DNA of 64,000 nt from Nonomuraea roseoviolacea subsp. carminata (GTDB lineage: Bacteria > Actinomycetota > Actinomycetes > Streptosporangiales > Streptosporangiaceae). The notes under the pieces were generated by a model that saw nothing but the letters and a program-made list of their open reading frames with translations, was not told the origin of the DNA and searched no databases. The number at the start of each line of letters is the position of its first letter. Position 1 is the stretch's first letter. Below are positions 42,509 to 50,757 of the stretch, in pieces. Both the position numbers and the translations under genes were made by a program. The stretch is from contig NZ_JAMZEC010000001.1 in the NCBI RefSeq assembly GCF_024172185.1, positions 2,852,001 to 2,916,000 on the forward strand, read 5' to 3'.

Positions 42509-42892
42509 ATGCGCCTGCTACCGCATCCGGCGACGGAATCCATCCAGCTCACCGAGGTTCTGCGCGCGCTGGCCGACCCGGTGCGGCTGGAGATCGTCGT
42601 CCGGCTCTCCGTCCAGAAGGAGCAGACGTGCTCGGGCGTGGGCGAGGAGCTCGGCGTGCACAAGTCCACGGCCTCGCACCACTACCGCATGCTGCGCGAG
42701 TCCGGCGTGGTGATGACCCGGCAGGTGGGGCGGCTGAAGTTCATGCGCCTGCGCCGCGACGACCTCGACGCCCGCTTCCCGGGCCTCCTCGACTCCGTCC
42801 TCGCCGCCGCGCGCGCCGACGACGCCGTCCTCGCGACCGCGCGGGCCGAGGGTGTCCGTGCCGTCGAAAGCGTCCCGGCGCATGGCGGGTGA
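42509..42892 (+). CDS. ArsR-family winged-helix regulator
   Basis: A 127-residue regulator: LTEVLRALADPVRLEIVVRL and CSGVGEELGVHKSTASHHYR form the HTH, and VVMTRQVGRLKFMRLRRDDL is the wing. There is no metal-ligand CxC motif, so the signal is probably organic or indirect. ATG 42509 is preferred to ATG 42470. The stop overlaps the HrpB start by 11 bases. Confidence 0.87.
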   Translation: MRLLPHPATESIQLTEVLRALADPVRLEIVVRLSVQKEQTCSGVGEELGVHKSTASHHYRMLRESGVVMTRQVGRLKFMRLRRDDLDARFPGLLDSVLAAARADDAVLATARAEGVRAVESVPAHGG

Positions 42893-45461
42893 GCTGCCCG
42901 TACGTCACGCGCTGCCCGAGCTGCTGAGCGCGCTCGACGCGCACGGCACGGCGGTGCTGACCGCGCCGCCGGGCAGCGGCAAGACCACCGTCGTGCCCCT
43001 CGCCCTGGCCGACGCCGGGCTGCGCGTGCTGGTGGCCGAGCCACGGCGGCTCGCCGTCCGCGCCGCGGCCCGCCGCATGGGCGTGAGCTACGCGATCCGC
43101 GGCGAGCGGCACACCGGCGCCGACCCGAGGGTCGAGGTCGTCACCACCGGCCTGCTCCTCCAGCGCCTCCAGCACGACCCCGAACTGCCCGGCGCCGACG
43201 TCGTCGTGCTGGACGAGTGCCACGAGCGTCACCTGGACGCCGACACCGCGCTCGCCTTCCTCCTCGACGTACGCGAGACGCTCCGGCCCGACCTGCGCCT
43301 GCTGGCCACCTCCGCCACGGCCGACGCCGCGCCGTGGTCCCGGCTGCTCGGCGGCGCGCCGGTCGTGGCGGCGTCCGGCACGCCCCACCCGGTGGAGACC
43401 GTGTGGGCTCCGCCGGCCCGCCCGCTCCCGCCGCCGCACGGGATGCGCGTCGATCCGGCGCTGCTCGCCCACGTGGCCCAGGTCGTCCGGCGGGCCCTGG
43501 CCGAACGCCAGGGCGACGTGCTGTGCTTCCTCCCCGGCACGGCCGAGATCGCCAGGGTGGCGGGCCTGTTGCGGGACGTCACGAACGACATGAACGGCGG
43601 GAACGGCGGGAACGGCGGGAACGGCGAGGGCGGCGGGGACGGCGTGGAGGTCCTCCAGGTGCACGGGCAGGCGCCGGCCCGCGTGCAGGACGCCGTCCTG
43701 TCGCCGGGGACCCGGCGCCGGGTGGTGCTGGCCACGTCGGTCGCCGAGTCGAGCCTGACCGTGCCGGGCGTCCGCGTGGTCGTGGACTCCGGGCTGGCCC
43801 GCGAGCCGCGCACCGACCACGCCCGCGGCCTCGGCTCGCTCACGACCGTCCGCGTCTCCAGGGCCGGCGCCGTCCAGCGCGCCGGACGGGCGGGCCGCGA
43901 GGCCCCCGGCACCGTGTACCGCTGCTGGACCGAGGCCGAGCACGAGCGGCTGGCCGAGCATCCGCGACCCGAGATCGCGCTCGCCGACCTGACGGGGTTC
44001 GCCCTCCAGGCGGCCTGCTGGGGCGTGCCGGACGCGGCGGCGCTGGCGCTGCTCGACCCGCCGCCCGACGCGGCGATGGCCGCCGCCACCGCGACGCTGA
44101 CCGACCTCGGCGCCCTGGACGGCGGCCGGGTGACTGCCCGGGGCCGGCGGATGGCGGGGCTCGGCCTGCACCCCCGGCTGGCGCGGGCGCTCATCGACGC
44201 CGGCCCGCGCGCCGCCGAGGTGGTCGCCCTGCTGTCGGAGCAGCTTCCGCGCGACGCGGGCGACGACCTCGTGGAGGTCTGGCGCTCGGCCCGGCGCGGC
44301 GGCGACGCCTTCGCGTCCCGCTGGCGCCAGGAGGTCAGGCGCCTGTCGAGGTCACTCGCGCCGGGCGGTGGCGGCGCGGCCGGGAACGGTGGCGCCGCCG
44401 GACGTGCGGGCACCTTTCAGAGCGGCGACACCTCCGAGGGCGTCGGCGCCTCCCGAAGCCATCGCGACACCGGGAGCCGTGGCGGTGGGGGCTTGGGTGA
44501 TGACGCGTTCGCGGGGCTGGTGGTCGCTCTGGCGTTCCCCGAGCGGGTGGCCAGGCGGCGCGGCGGCGGCTACCTGATGGCCTCCGGCACGGCCGCCGCG
44601 CTCGGCGAGGGTTCGAGGCTCGCGGGCGCCCCGTGGCTGGCGGTGGCGGTGGCGGACCGTCCCACCGGCTCGGCGTCGGCGCGCGTACGGCAGGCCGTGG
44701 AGATCGACGAGGCGACCGCGCGGCTCGCCCATCCCGTCACGGCTGAGGAGGAGGTCGCCTGGCGCGTGCCCCCGGGCGAGCGGCGCGGCGACGTCTCGGC
44801 GCGGGTCGTCGAGCGGCTGGGCGCGATCGAGCTGTCGTCCGCGCCGCTGCCCGACGCGGACGTGCGCGCGGCGCTGCTGCACGGCCTGCGCACCGAGGAC
44901 GTCCTGACCTGGACGAGGGACGCGCTGGCGGTACGCGCCCGGCTGGCGTTCTGTCACCGCGCCGTCGGGGAGCCGTGGCCGGACGTGGGCGGCGCCGGGC
45001 CCGGCATGGAAGCCTTGGCGGATCTGGCCGACCGGTGGCTGGAGCCCGAACTGTCCAGGGCCCGCCGCCGCGCCGATCTGGAGCGGATCGACGTGGCCGC
45101 GGCCCTGCTGTGCCTGGTCCCGTGGAGCGAGCGGCTGGAGGCGGTCGCGCCGGAGCGCGTCCAGGTGCCCAGCGGCTCACGCGTCCGGATCGACTACTCG
45201 CAGGAGCGGCCGGTGCTCGCGGTGAAGCTCCAGGAGCTGTTCGGATGGGACGGCGCGCCGTCCATCGCGGGGGTGCCGCTGCTCGTTCACCTGCTCTCCC
45301 CGGCTGGGCGTCCGGTGGCGGTGACGGCCGATCTGGCGTCGTTCTGGCGAGACGGCTATCGCGCGGTACGGGCGGAGCTGCGCGGCCGCTACCCCCGGCA
45401 CCCCTGGCCGGAGGACCCGCTGACGGCGACCCCCACGAGCCGCACGAACAGGAGAACGTGA
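42882..45461 (+). CDS. hrpB: ATP-dependent helicase HrpB
   Basis: An 859-residue DEAH-type helicase. Walker A is TAPPGSGKTT near residue 28, the DEAH box reads DECH near 110 (LDECHERH), motif III is TSATAD, motif VI is QRAGRAGR, and the C-terminal HrpB domain ends with FGWDGAPSIAGVPLLVHLLS. Two Gly/Asn-rich low-complexity insertions occur, near residue 240 (9-bp DNA repeats at 43593-43628) and near residue 495. HrpB proteins are thought to act on RNA, but their role is poorly known. Its start lies inside the ArsR-type gene's 3' end. Confidence 0.9.
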   Translation: MAGELPVRHALPELLSALDAHGTAVLTAPPGSGKTTVVPLALADAGLRVLVAEPRRLAVRAAARRMGVSYAIRGERHTGADPRVEVVTTGLLLQRLQHDPELPGADVVVLDECHERHLDADTALAFLLDVRETLRPDLRLLATSATADAAPWSRLLGGAPVVAASGTPHPVETVWAPPARPLPPPHGMRVDPALLAHVAQVVRRALAERQGDVLCFLPGTAEIARVAGLLRDVTNDMNGGNGGNGGNGEGGGDGVEVLQVHGQAPARVQDAVLSPGTRRRVVLATSVAESSLTVPGVRVVVDSGLAREPRTDHARGLGSLTTVRVSRAGAVQRAGRAGREAPGTVYRCWTEAEHERLAEHPRPEIALADLTGFALQAACWGVPDAAALALLDPPPDAAMAAATATLTDLGALDGGRVTARGRRMAGLGLHPRLARALIDAGPRAAEVVALLSEQLPRDAGDDLVEVWRSARRGGDAFASRWRQEVRRLSRSLAPGGGGAAGNGGAAGRAGTFQSGDTSEGVGASRSHRDTGSRGGGGLGDDAFAGLVVALAFPERVARRRGGGYLMASGTAAALGEGSRLAGAPWLAVAVADRPTGSASARVRQAVEIDEATARLAHPVTAEEEVAWRVPPGERRGDVSARVVERLGAIELSSAPLPDADVRAALLHGLRTEDVLTWTRDALAVRARLAFCHRAVGEPWPDVGGAGPGMEALADLADRWLEPELSRARRRADLERIDVAAALLCLVPWSERLEAVAPERVQVPSGSRVRIDYSQERPVLAVKLQELFGWDGAPSIAGVPLLVHLLSPAGRPVAVTADLASFWRDGYRAVRAELRGRYPRHPWPEDPLTATPTSRTNRRT

Positions 45462-45467
45462 CCCCGC

Positions 45468-45593
45468 ATGCGCGCCGACCAGCCGCCCCCACAGGAGACC
45501 GCGACCCATGTGCGCGCCGACCAGCCGCCCCGACTGGAGACCCCGAGCCGCGTGCGCGCCGACCAGCCGAGCCCGTCGAAGACCCCGGCGCAC
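45468..45593 (+). repeat. 42-bp tandem repeat over the start of the GNAT-like gene
   Basis: Three 42-bp copies beginning at 45468, 45510 and 45552, most conserved in the stretch TGCGCGCCGACCAGCCG. The period keeps the reading frame and each copy supplies an ATG or GTG. Confidence 0.85.
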
Positions 45594-46280
45594 GTGAGTC
45601 CCGCCGCCGTGGTGCTCGAAGCGGCTCGGGACAACGCCGCGTGGTGTGACGCGATGTGCCGCGCGCACGGCCTGCCCGGCCGCTTCACCGCGCACGCCTG
45701 GACCAACCCGCGCCGCACCCCGCCCTACTACCCCGACGCCGTCACCCTCTCCCCCTCCGCCACCGAGGCCGGCGTGCTCGGCGGCATCGACGCGGGGCCG
45801 GGCGCCTCGGTCAAGGACTCCTTCGCCGCCCTGGACCTGACCCCGTACGGCTTCCACGTGCTGTTCGAGGCGCGCTGGCTGCACCGGCCGGCCGCCCCGG
45901 CGCCCGATCCCGCCGGGGACGTGGTCTGGGGGCGGGTGCGCTCCGCGTCCGAGCTGCGGGAGTGGGAGCGGTCCTGCTTCGGCGGCGAGGCGGACGGGCT
46001 CTTCCCGCCGTCACTGCTGGAGGAGACCGCCGTCCTGTACGGCCGGCGTGACGGCGCGGTCGTGTGCGGCTGCGTGCTGACCCTCACAGGGGAGGCGGTG
46101 GGCGTCTCCAACGTCTTCGCGTCCGGCTGCGACGACGACACGGCGTGGGCCGGGACCGTCGCACAGGCGGCGCGCCTGTTCCCGGGCCGCGACCTGGTGG
46201 GCTACGAGGCGGACACGGCCCCGGCCGAACGCCACGGCTTCACCCCGACCGGCCCCCTCAGGGTCTGGCTCACAAGCTGA
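45468..46280 (+). CDS. GNAT-like protein of unknown function with N-terminal 14-residue repeats
   Basis: About 270 residues. The first 42 are three near-copies of a 14-residue unit (MRADQPPPQETATH, VRADQPPRLETPSR, VRADQPSPSKTPAH), each beginning with a potential start codon, so the true start could lie in any copy or after them. The globular part begins near VLEAARDNAAWCDAMCRAHG, with PPYYPDAVTL and ending GYEADTAPAERHGFTPTGPL, a C-terminal pattern typical of acetyltransferase-like folds. Six bases separate it from hrpB. Confidence 0.68.
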   Translation: MRADQPPPQETATHVRADQPPRLETPSRVRADQPSPSKTPAHVSPAAVVLEAARDNAAWCDAMCRAHGLPGRFTAHAWTNPRRTPPYYPDAVTLSPSATEAGVLGGIDAGPGASVKDSFAALDLTPYGFHVLFEARWLHRPAAPAPDPAGDVVWGRVRSASELREWERSCFGGEADGLFPPSLLEETAVLYGRRDGAVVCGCVLTLTGEAVGVSNVFASGCDDDTAWAGTVAQAARLFPGRDLVGYEADTAPAERHGFTPTGPLRVWLTS

Positions 46281-46345
46281 CGCGAACCGTCAGCGCCAGG
46301 ACGCGGGCGAAGCGACCCGCCGGGTGCGTCAAGGCACGGGACGCG

Positions 46346-46504
46346 TCAGGCGTCCCGCAGCAGGCCGTCCACCACCTCGACCAGGTAGGCGATCTCCGCC
46401 GTGCTGGTCTCGGGGCAGCCCCGCAGGTGCGGCGGTCAGAGCGGGAAGGTGACGGACGGGTCGCCCAGCGAGCGCCGGCCGACGGCGAGGGAGGCTCCGT
46501 TCAT
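46346..46504 (-). pseudogene. Degenerate coding fragment with an in-frame stop
   Basis: In the 291-bp gap before the amidase gene, the minus strand has one reading frame with codon use like a gene: an ATG at 46504, 22 codons ending DPSVTFPL, a TGA at 46436-46438, then 29 more codons in the same frame (HLRGCPETSTAEIAYLVEVV and onward) to a TGA at 46346. The second part looks like the C-terminal helix of an enzyme, perhaps a PLP-dependent one, but I cannot name it. It is probably the tail of a lost gene. The rest of the gap shows nothing. Confidence 0.4.
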
Positions 46505-46571
46505 TACGCCGAGACTGATAACCCGGAATGGGGCCTCGCCACCGGAGTCCGGACGTTGCACACTTCTAGGC

Positions 46572-48068
46572 ATGTCGTGGGCCGGAAGATCCGCTGTCGA
46601 GATCGCCGCCGCCGTGCGCCGCGGCGAGGTGAGCGCCGAGGCGGTCGTCGAGGAGCATCTCGGCGTGATCGCCAGGCGCGACCCGCAGGTGGGCGCGTTC
46701 CGGCTGGTCAGGAAGCGGGCCGTGGAGGAGGCGCGGGCGCTGGGCGAGCGCCGCGACCTCGCCGAGCTGCCGCTCGCCGGGGTGCCGGTGGCGGTCAAGG
46801 ACAACCTGGAGGTGGCGGGCGAGGCCATGCGGGCCGGCTCGGCCGCGACGGGCGTGACCCCCGAGCCGCGCGACCACGAGACCGTCGCCCGCCTGCGCGC
46901 GGCCGGCGCGATCGTGGTCGGCCTGACGAACCTGCCCGAGCTGGGTCTCGTCGGCTTCGGCGACAGCGTCCACGGCGTCGTGCGCAACCCGTGGAACCTC
47001 TCCCGTACGGCGGGCGGCTCCTCCTCGGGCAGCGCCGCGGCCGTGGCGGCGGGGATGGTGCCGATCGCCCTGGGCAACGACGGCATGGGGTCGCTGCGGA
47101 TCCCGGCGGCGGCCTGCGGGGTGTTCGCCGTGAAGCCGGGCGCGGGGCTGGTGCCGCCGCCCGGCGACGACTGGGACGGGCTGAGCGAGAACGGACCCCT
47201 GGCCGCGCACGTCGCCGATCTGGCGCTGGCCCTGTCGGTGCTGGCGGCCGACCCGGCGCTGGCCGAGTCGTGGCGCGGGGGCAGGCGGCGGGAGCCGGCG
47301 CCACGGATGCTGCGCTCGGTGTGGGCGGGCGAGGACGAGGTGTGGGACCCGCCGGCGCCGCCGGCCGAGGAGGAGCCGTTCGACCTGCGGATCGCGTACG
47401 CGCCGCAGCCGCTGCCCGCGGGGCTGCCGATGGACCGGGAGTTCCGGGCGGCGGTGCGCGGGGCGGCCGAGACGCTGCGCGTGGCCGGGCACACGGTCGT
47501 GGAGCGCGAGGGCCGGCTGCCGTTCTGGCTCGGGCCGTCCACCGTGGCCGCGTGGCTGTCGCGCGCCGCCGAGGCCGTGGACGTGCTCTCCCGTCCGGCG
47601 GCGGGCAACGGGACGGGGCGCGGAAGCCAGGGGCTCGCGAAGGACGGACCGGGGCTGGACCGGCGGAGCCGGGCCCTCGCTCGCGGCGGGCGGCTGCTGA
47701 GGGCGCTGAGCCTGGACGGGGCGCGCGGGCGGGCGCGCTGGCAGGCGTACGCGGCCGACCAGTGGTTCGGCGACGCGGACGTGCTCATCACGCCGGTCCT
47801 GGCCACCGTGCCGCCCGCGGCCGGCGGCTGGCGCGAGCGCGGGTTCGCGCGCAACGCGCTGGCCAACATCCGCTTCGCCCCGGCGACCGGGCCGTGGAAC
47901 ATGTGCGGCTGGCCCGCCCTGGCCGTGCCGATCGCGACGCATTCGAGCGGCCTGCCGATCGGGGTGCAGCTCGTCGCGCCGCCGGGCGGCGAGCCGCAGC
48001 TCCTTGGCCTGGCCGCGCAGCTCGAAGCCGCCCACCCGCTGGTCCGCCCGCCCGGCATGTCGGCGTGA
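46572..48068 (+). CDS. Amidase-signature family enzyme
   Basis: A 498-residue amidase with the Ser-cisSer-Lys triad visible: Lys in VPVAVKDNLEV near residue 76, GGSSSGSAAAVAAG near 150 and the nucleophile Ser in GNDGMGSLRIPAAACG near 175 (usual form GSDTGGSIR). Substrate unknown. The region around residues 335-375 is variable and Gly/Arg-rich. The C-terminal RPPGMSA and stop are contained in a 32-bp tandem repeat. Confidence 0.88.
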   Translation: MSWAGRSAVEIAAAVRRGEVSAEAVVEEHLGVIARRDPQVGAFRLVRKRAVEEARALGERRDLAELPLAGVPVAVKDNLEVAGEAMRAGSAATGVTPEPRDHETVARLRAAGAIVVGLTNLPELGLVGFGDSVHGVVRNPWNLSRTAGGSSSGSAAAVAAGMVPIALGNDGMGSLRIPAAACGVFAVKPGAGLVPPPGDDWDGLSENGPLAAHVADLALALSVLAADPALAESWRGGRRREPAPRMLRSVWAGEDEVWDPPAPPAEEEPFDLRIAYAPQPLPAGLPMDREFRAAVRGAAETLRVAGHTVVEREGRLPFWLGPSTVAAWLSRAAEAVDVLSRPAAGNGTGRGSQGLAKDGPGLDRRSRALARGGRLLRALSLDGARGRARWQAYAADQWFGDADVLITPVLATVPPAAGGWRERGFARNALANIRFAPATGPWNMCGWPALAVPIATHSSGLPIGVQLVAPPGGEPQLLGLAAQLEAAHPLVRPPGMSA

Positions 48069-48132
48069 AGCGACCCCGCCCGCCCGGCATCTCCGCGTGA
48101 AGCGACCCCGTCCGCCCGGCCTGTCCGCGTGA
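48037..48132. repeat. 32-bp tandem triplication of the amidase gene end
   Basis: Three copies with period 32, aligned by their GTGA at 48065-48068, 48097-48100 and 48129-48132. The first holds the amidase C-terminal codons and TGA; the next two repeat the gene end in the six bases-plus space before the convergent gene (stop at 48139). Confidence 0.9.
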
Positions 48133-48138
48133 CGGAGG

Positions 48139-48978
48139 TCACCCCTTGGGGCAGCCGGCCATCTTCTTGTTCACCAGCTCGGCGGCCTCGGGGCTGCGCC
48201 GCACCTGATCCGGTTGCGCCCAGACGAGCACCTGCCCCGGGGCCGTCGGCACGGCGTCCTCGACGAACCAGTTCCCCGGCACCTGCGAGGCGCGCTCCGA
48301 CTTCTTCCCCACCCTGAACTCCTCGATCGAGCCGCCCCGCTCGGCGAGCGCGGCACGCACCTCGTCCACGGTCATGCCTCGGAACGGCACGCAGTGCAGC
48401 AGCTCGCCGGTGGCGTCGGCGTCACCGGCCGACTGGTACCGCTCGCCGGGCCGGGCCGCGCGGGCGAAGGAGATGGTGGCGCTGCCCGTGAAGTCCGCGG
48501 GGATGCGGAACGCCACCGCGCACCTGCCGCCCGGGGACTCGCACTCCACCGACTCCTCCTCTATGCGGGCCTCCTCGGAGGACTCGCCACCCGTGACCTG
48601 GCCGACCGTGCTCGGCGAGCCTGGGGCGATCGTCAGGTGGATGTCGAACCCGCGCGCCCTGAACTCCGACTCGAAGCGCTCGGGCGCGGCGTAGAGGTCC
48701 TTGACCGTGACGATCCAGTCGTCGCCCGAGCGCGTGAACGCCAGCGCGGCGGGCGGCGCGATGGCGCGCGGCGCCTCGGCGGGCAGGAAGGCCACGCCCA
48801 TGACGACCGCCGCCGCCAGCAGCGCGGCGACGGGGACCAGCACGGGCCAGCGCGTCCGGCGGCGCGCCGGCACCGGCGTCGCGACGATCTCGTGGAACAG
48901 CTCCCGCGCGCCCTGCCCCTGTCCGGGCGCGTCAGGCGCGGGGTCGATGGCGGCCACCATCCGCTCGATCCTGCTCAC
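48139..48978 (-). CDS. Membrane-anchored partner of an ECF sigma factor
   Basis: A 279-residue protein with a ~43-residue cytoplasmic N-terminus, one membrane helix (WPVLVPVAALLAAAVVMGVA) and an extracytoplasmic domain with several Cys (VECESPGGRC, LLHCVPFRG, KKMAGC). It overlaps the sigma factor stop by four bases (ATGA), the usual layout of sigma/anti-sigma pairs. The N-terminus lacks a clear zinc-anti-sigma HxxxCxxC motif, so it may be a different kind of regulator. Confidence 0.72.
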   Translation of the reverse strand: MSRIERMVAAIDPAPDAPGQGQGARELFHEIVATPVPARRRTRWPVLVPVAALLAAAVVMGVAFLPAEAPRAIAPPAALAFTRSGDDWIVTVKDLYAAPERFESEFRARGFDIHLTIAPGSPSTVGQVTGGESSEEARIEEESVECESPGGRCAVAFRIPADFTGSATISFARAARPGERYQSAGDADATGELLHCVPFRGMTVDEVRAALAERGGSIEEFRVGKKSERASQVPGNWFVEDAVPTAPGQVLVWAQPDQVRRSPEAAELVNKKMAGCPKG

Positions 48979-49511
48979 AGGCTTTCTCCCTTCAGCTCCG
49001 CGATCGTCCGGTCTTCCTCCGTCAGCCCCAGCGTCCTGGCCAGCCGCTTGCGCGCGCGGTGCAGCCTGATGCGGGCCGCCGTCGCCGTGCAGCCGAGCAC
49101 CTTGCCGATCTCCGGGCCGGTCAGGCCCTCCCAGCAGGCCAGCGCGAGCACCTCGCGGTCACGGGCGGGCAGACCGTCGAACGCCTCGCGCACGTGGTCG
49201 AGCTCGTCCGGGCGGGACGGCCGCGCGGCGGACAGCTCGTCCTTGAGACGTTCCGCCAGCCCCGCCCTGCGGGCGTGGCCACGCCGCTGGTTGGCCAGGA
49301 CGCGCCGGGCCACCCCGTACAGCCACAGCCGGGCGGCGTCTCCCTCGGGCACGTCGGCGATGCGCCGCCACGCGGTGAGGAACGTCTCGGAGATCACGTC
49401 CGCCGTGTCGTCGGGCGCGTCCGTCCGGCGGGCGGCGTACTGGTGGACGGCCGGGTAGTGCGCGTCGTAGATCGCCTCGAAGCGGTCTCGCGCTCCCGGT
49501 GGATGGGTCAC
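48975..49511 (-). CDS. ECF-family RNA polymerase sigma factor
   Basis: A 178-residue sigma factor: region 2 FEAIYDAHYPAVHQYAARRT and ADVISETFLTAWRRI, region 4 LPARDREVLALACWEGLTGP and GKVLGCTATAARIRLHRARK. GTG 49511 follows GAGGAG nine bases upstream. It is co-transcribed with its membrane-anchored partner. Confidence 0.9.
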   Translation of the reverse strand: MTHPPGARDRFEAIYDAHYPAVHQYAARRTDAPDDTADVISETFLTAWRRIADVPEGDAARLWLYGVARRVLANQRRGHARRAGLAERLKDELSAARPSRPDELDHVREAFDGLPARDREVLALACWEGLTGPEIGKVLGCTATAARIRLHRARKRLARTLGLTEEDRTIAELKGESL

Positions 49512-49586
49512 GGGTCATTCTCCTCGCGCCGAAGTGCCGGACATCTGGATAGGTGTCCGGCACCTTCGCCGAGTGTTTCGCCCGGG

Positions 49587-50603
49587 CTATGAGGTCCGGC
49601 CGGGCCGCTTCCTGCCCAGCAGGGCGACCACGCGGCGGACGGCCGCGATCACGGCGGAGCCGACCGCCCCGACCAGCGGCTCCCGCTCCTCCTCCGCCGT
49701 GGGCCCGGTGTCGGGATGCGCGGGCGGGACGCAGCCGGCCCGGCAGGCTTCGAGCTGCGCCGCGAACGCGACCCCCAGGAAGAGCGCGATCGAGCTGAGG
49801 AACGACCACAGCAGAAGCGCCATCACCGCCGTCAGCGGGCCGTACGTGGCGCCGAAGGTGCTGTTGTGGGCCGTGTAGAGGGCCAGGGCCAGCGTGAACA
49901 GGGTCCACAGGACCAGCGCCACCAGCGCGCCGAAGGCGAGCCAGCTGTGTCCGGGCTGCCTGCGCCGCGGCGAGGCCCTGAACAGGGTGACCGTGGCCAC
50001 CAGCGCGAGCAGGAAGCCGAGCGGCCACCGGACGAGCGCGAACGCCTGCCGCGTCCCGCCGCCCCAGCCGAACACCTCGGTCATCGCCTCGCCGATGGCC
50101 CCGCCGCCGACCATGACCGTGAACCCCGTGATCATGATGACACCGGCGACCAGCGCGAGCACGGCGGCCCGGGCGTACTTGCGGTGGAACGGCCGGTCGC
50201 GCTCCACGCCGTAGATCCGGTTGGCGCCCCGCTCGAACTGCGCCATCGCCGTGGTCAGCGCCACCATCGTGGTCGCCAGGCCCAGCCACAGGGCGAGCGC
50301 GTCACGGACGTGATGCCCGCTGCCCAGGGCCTGCCTGACCGCCTCGCCGTCGCCGGGGGCCAGGCGGCGCAGGGTGAGTTCGAGCACCTGGCCGAGCTCC
50401 TCCTGGTGGGTGACGGAGCTGAGGCCGACCAGGGCGATGGCGCCGGGGATGATGGCCAGGCAGACCTGGAAGGCGAGCGCGCGCGAGTGGCTCATGCCGT
50501 CGCCGTACCTGAACCGGACCAGCGAGTCGCGCGTCAGCTGCCATCCGCCGTACTTGCGCAGAGTCGCCCACGCGTCGTCGGCGGACAGCTCGTCGCCCCT
50601 CAT
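49587..50603 (-). CDS. YihY/BrkB-family membrane protein
   Basis: A ~338-residue protein with six to seven membrane helices. GMSHSRALAFQVCLAIIPGA near residue 35 and the late YGPLTAVMALLLWSFLSSIA plus ALFLGVAFAAQLEA blocks are the family core. Older annotation as ribonuclease BN is not supported; its function is unknown. ATG 50603 has no good ribosome site; GTG 50627, in frame, is an alternative. Confidence 0.85.
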   Translation of the reverse strand: MRGDELSADDAWATLRKYGGWQLTRDSLVRFRYGDGMSHSRALAFQVCLAIIPGAIALVGLSSVTHQEELGQVLELTLRRLAPGDGEAVRQALGSGHHVRDALALWLGLATTMVALTTAMAQFERGANRIYGVERDRPFHRKYARAAVLALVAGVIMITGFTVMVGGGAIGEAMTEVFGWGGGTRQAFALVRWPLGFLLALVATVTLFRASPRRRQPGHSWLAFGALVALVLWTLFTLALALYTAHNSTFGATYGPLTAVMALLLWSFLSSIALFLGVAFAAQLEACRAGCVPPAHPDTGPTAEEEREPLVGAVGSAVIAAVRRVVALLGRKRPGRTS

Positions 50604-50757
50604 GGTGCGCGTCTGGGGGACGGACACGGTAGATCCCACGGCGAAGACGTTATACCCCTTTTCTGGAGGTATGCGTAGAAAGCCCGGCCGTCCGGCCGAG
50701 ACGGGTCGGCCGGACGGCCGATGTCCGTGATCCGGCGCGCGAAGAGCATGGCCTGTC

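Noticed and set aside
46436..46504. A 22-residue open frame that could be taken for a small peptide precursor
   Set aside because: No ribosome site, no modification or export genes nearby, and coding similarity continues past the stop, which fits a pseudogene better.
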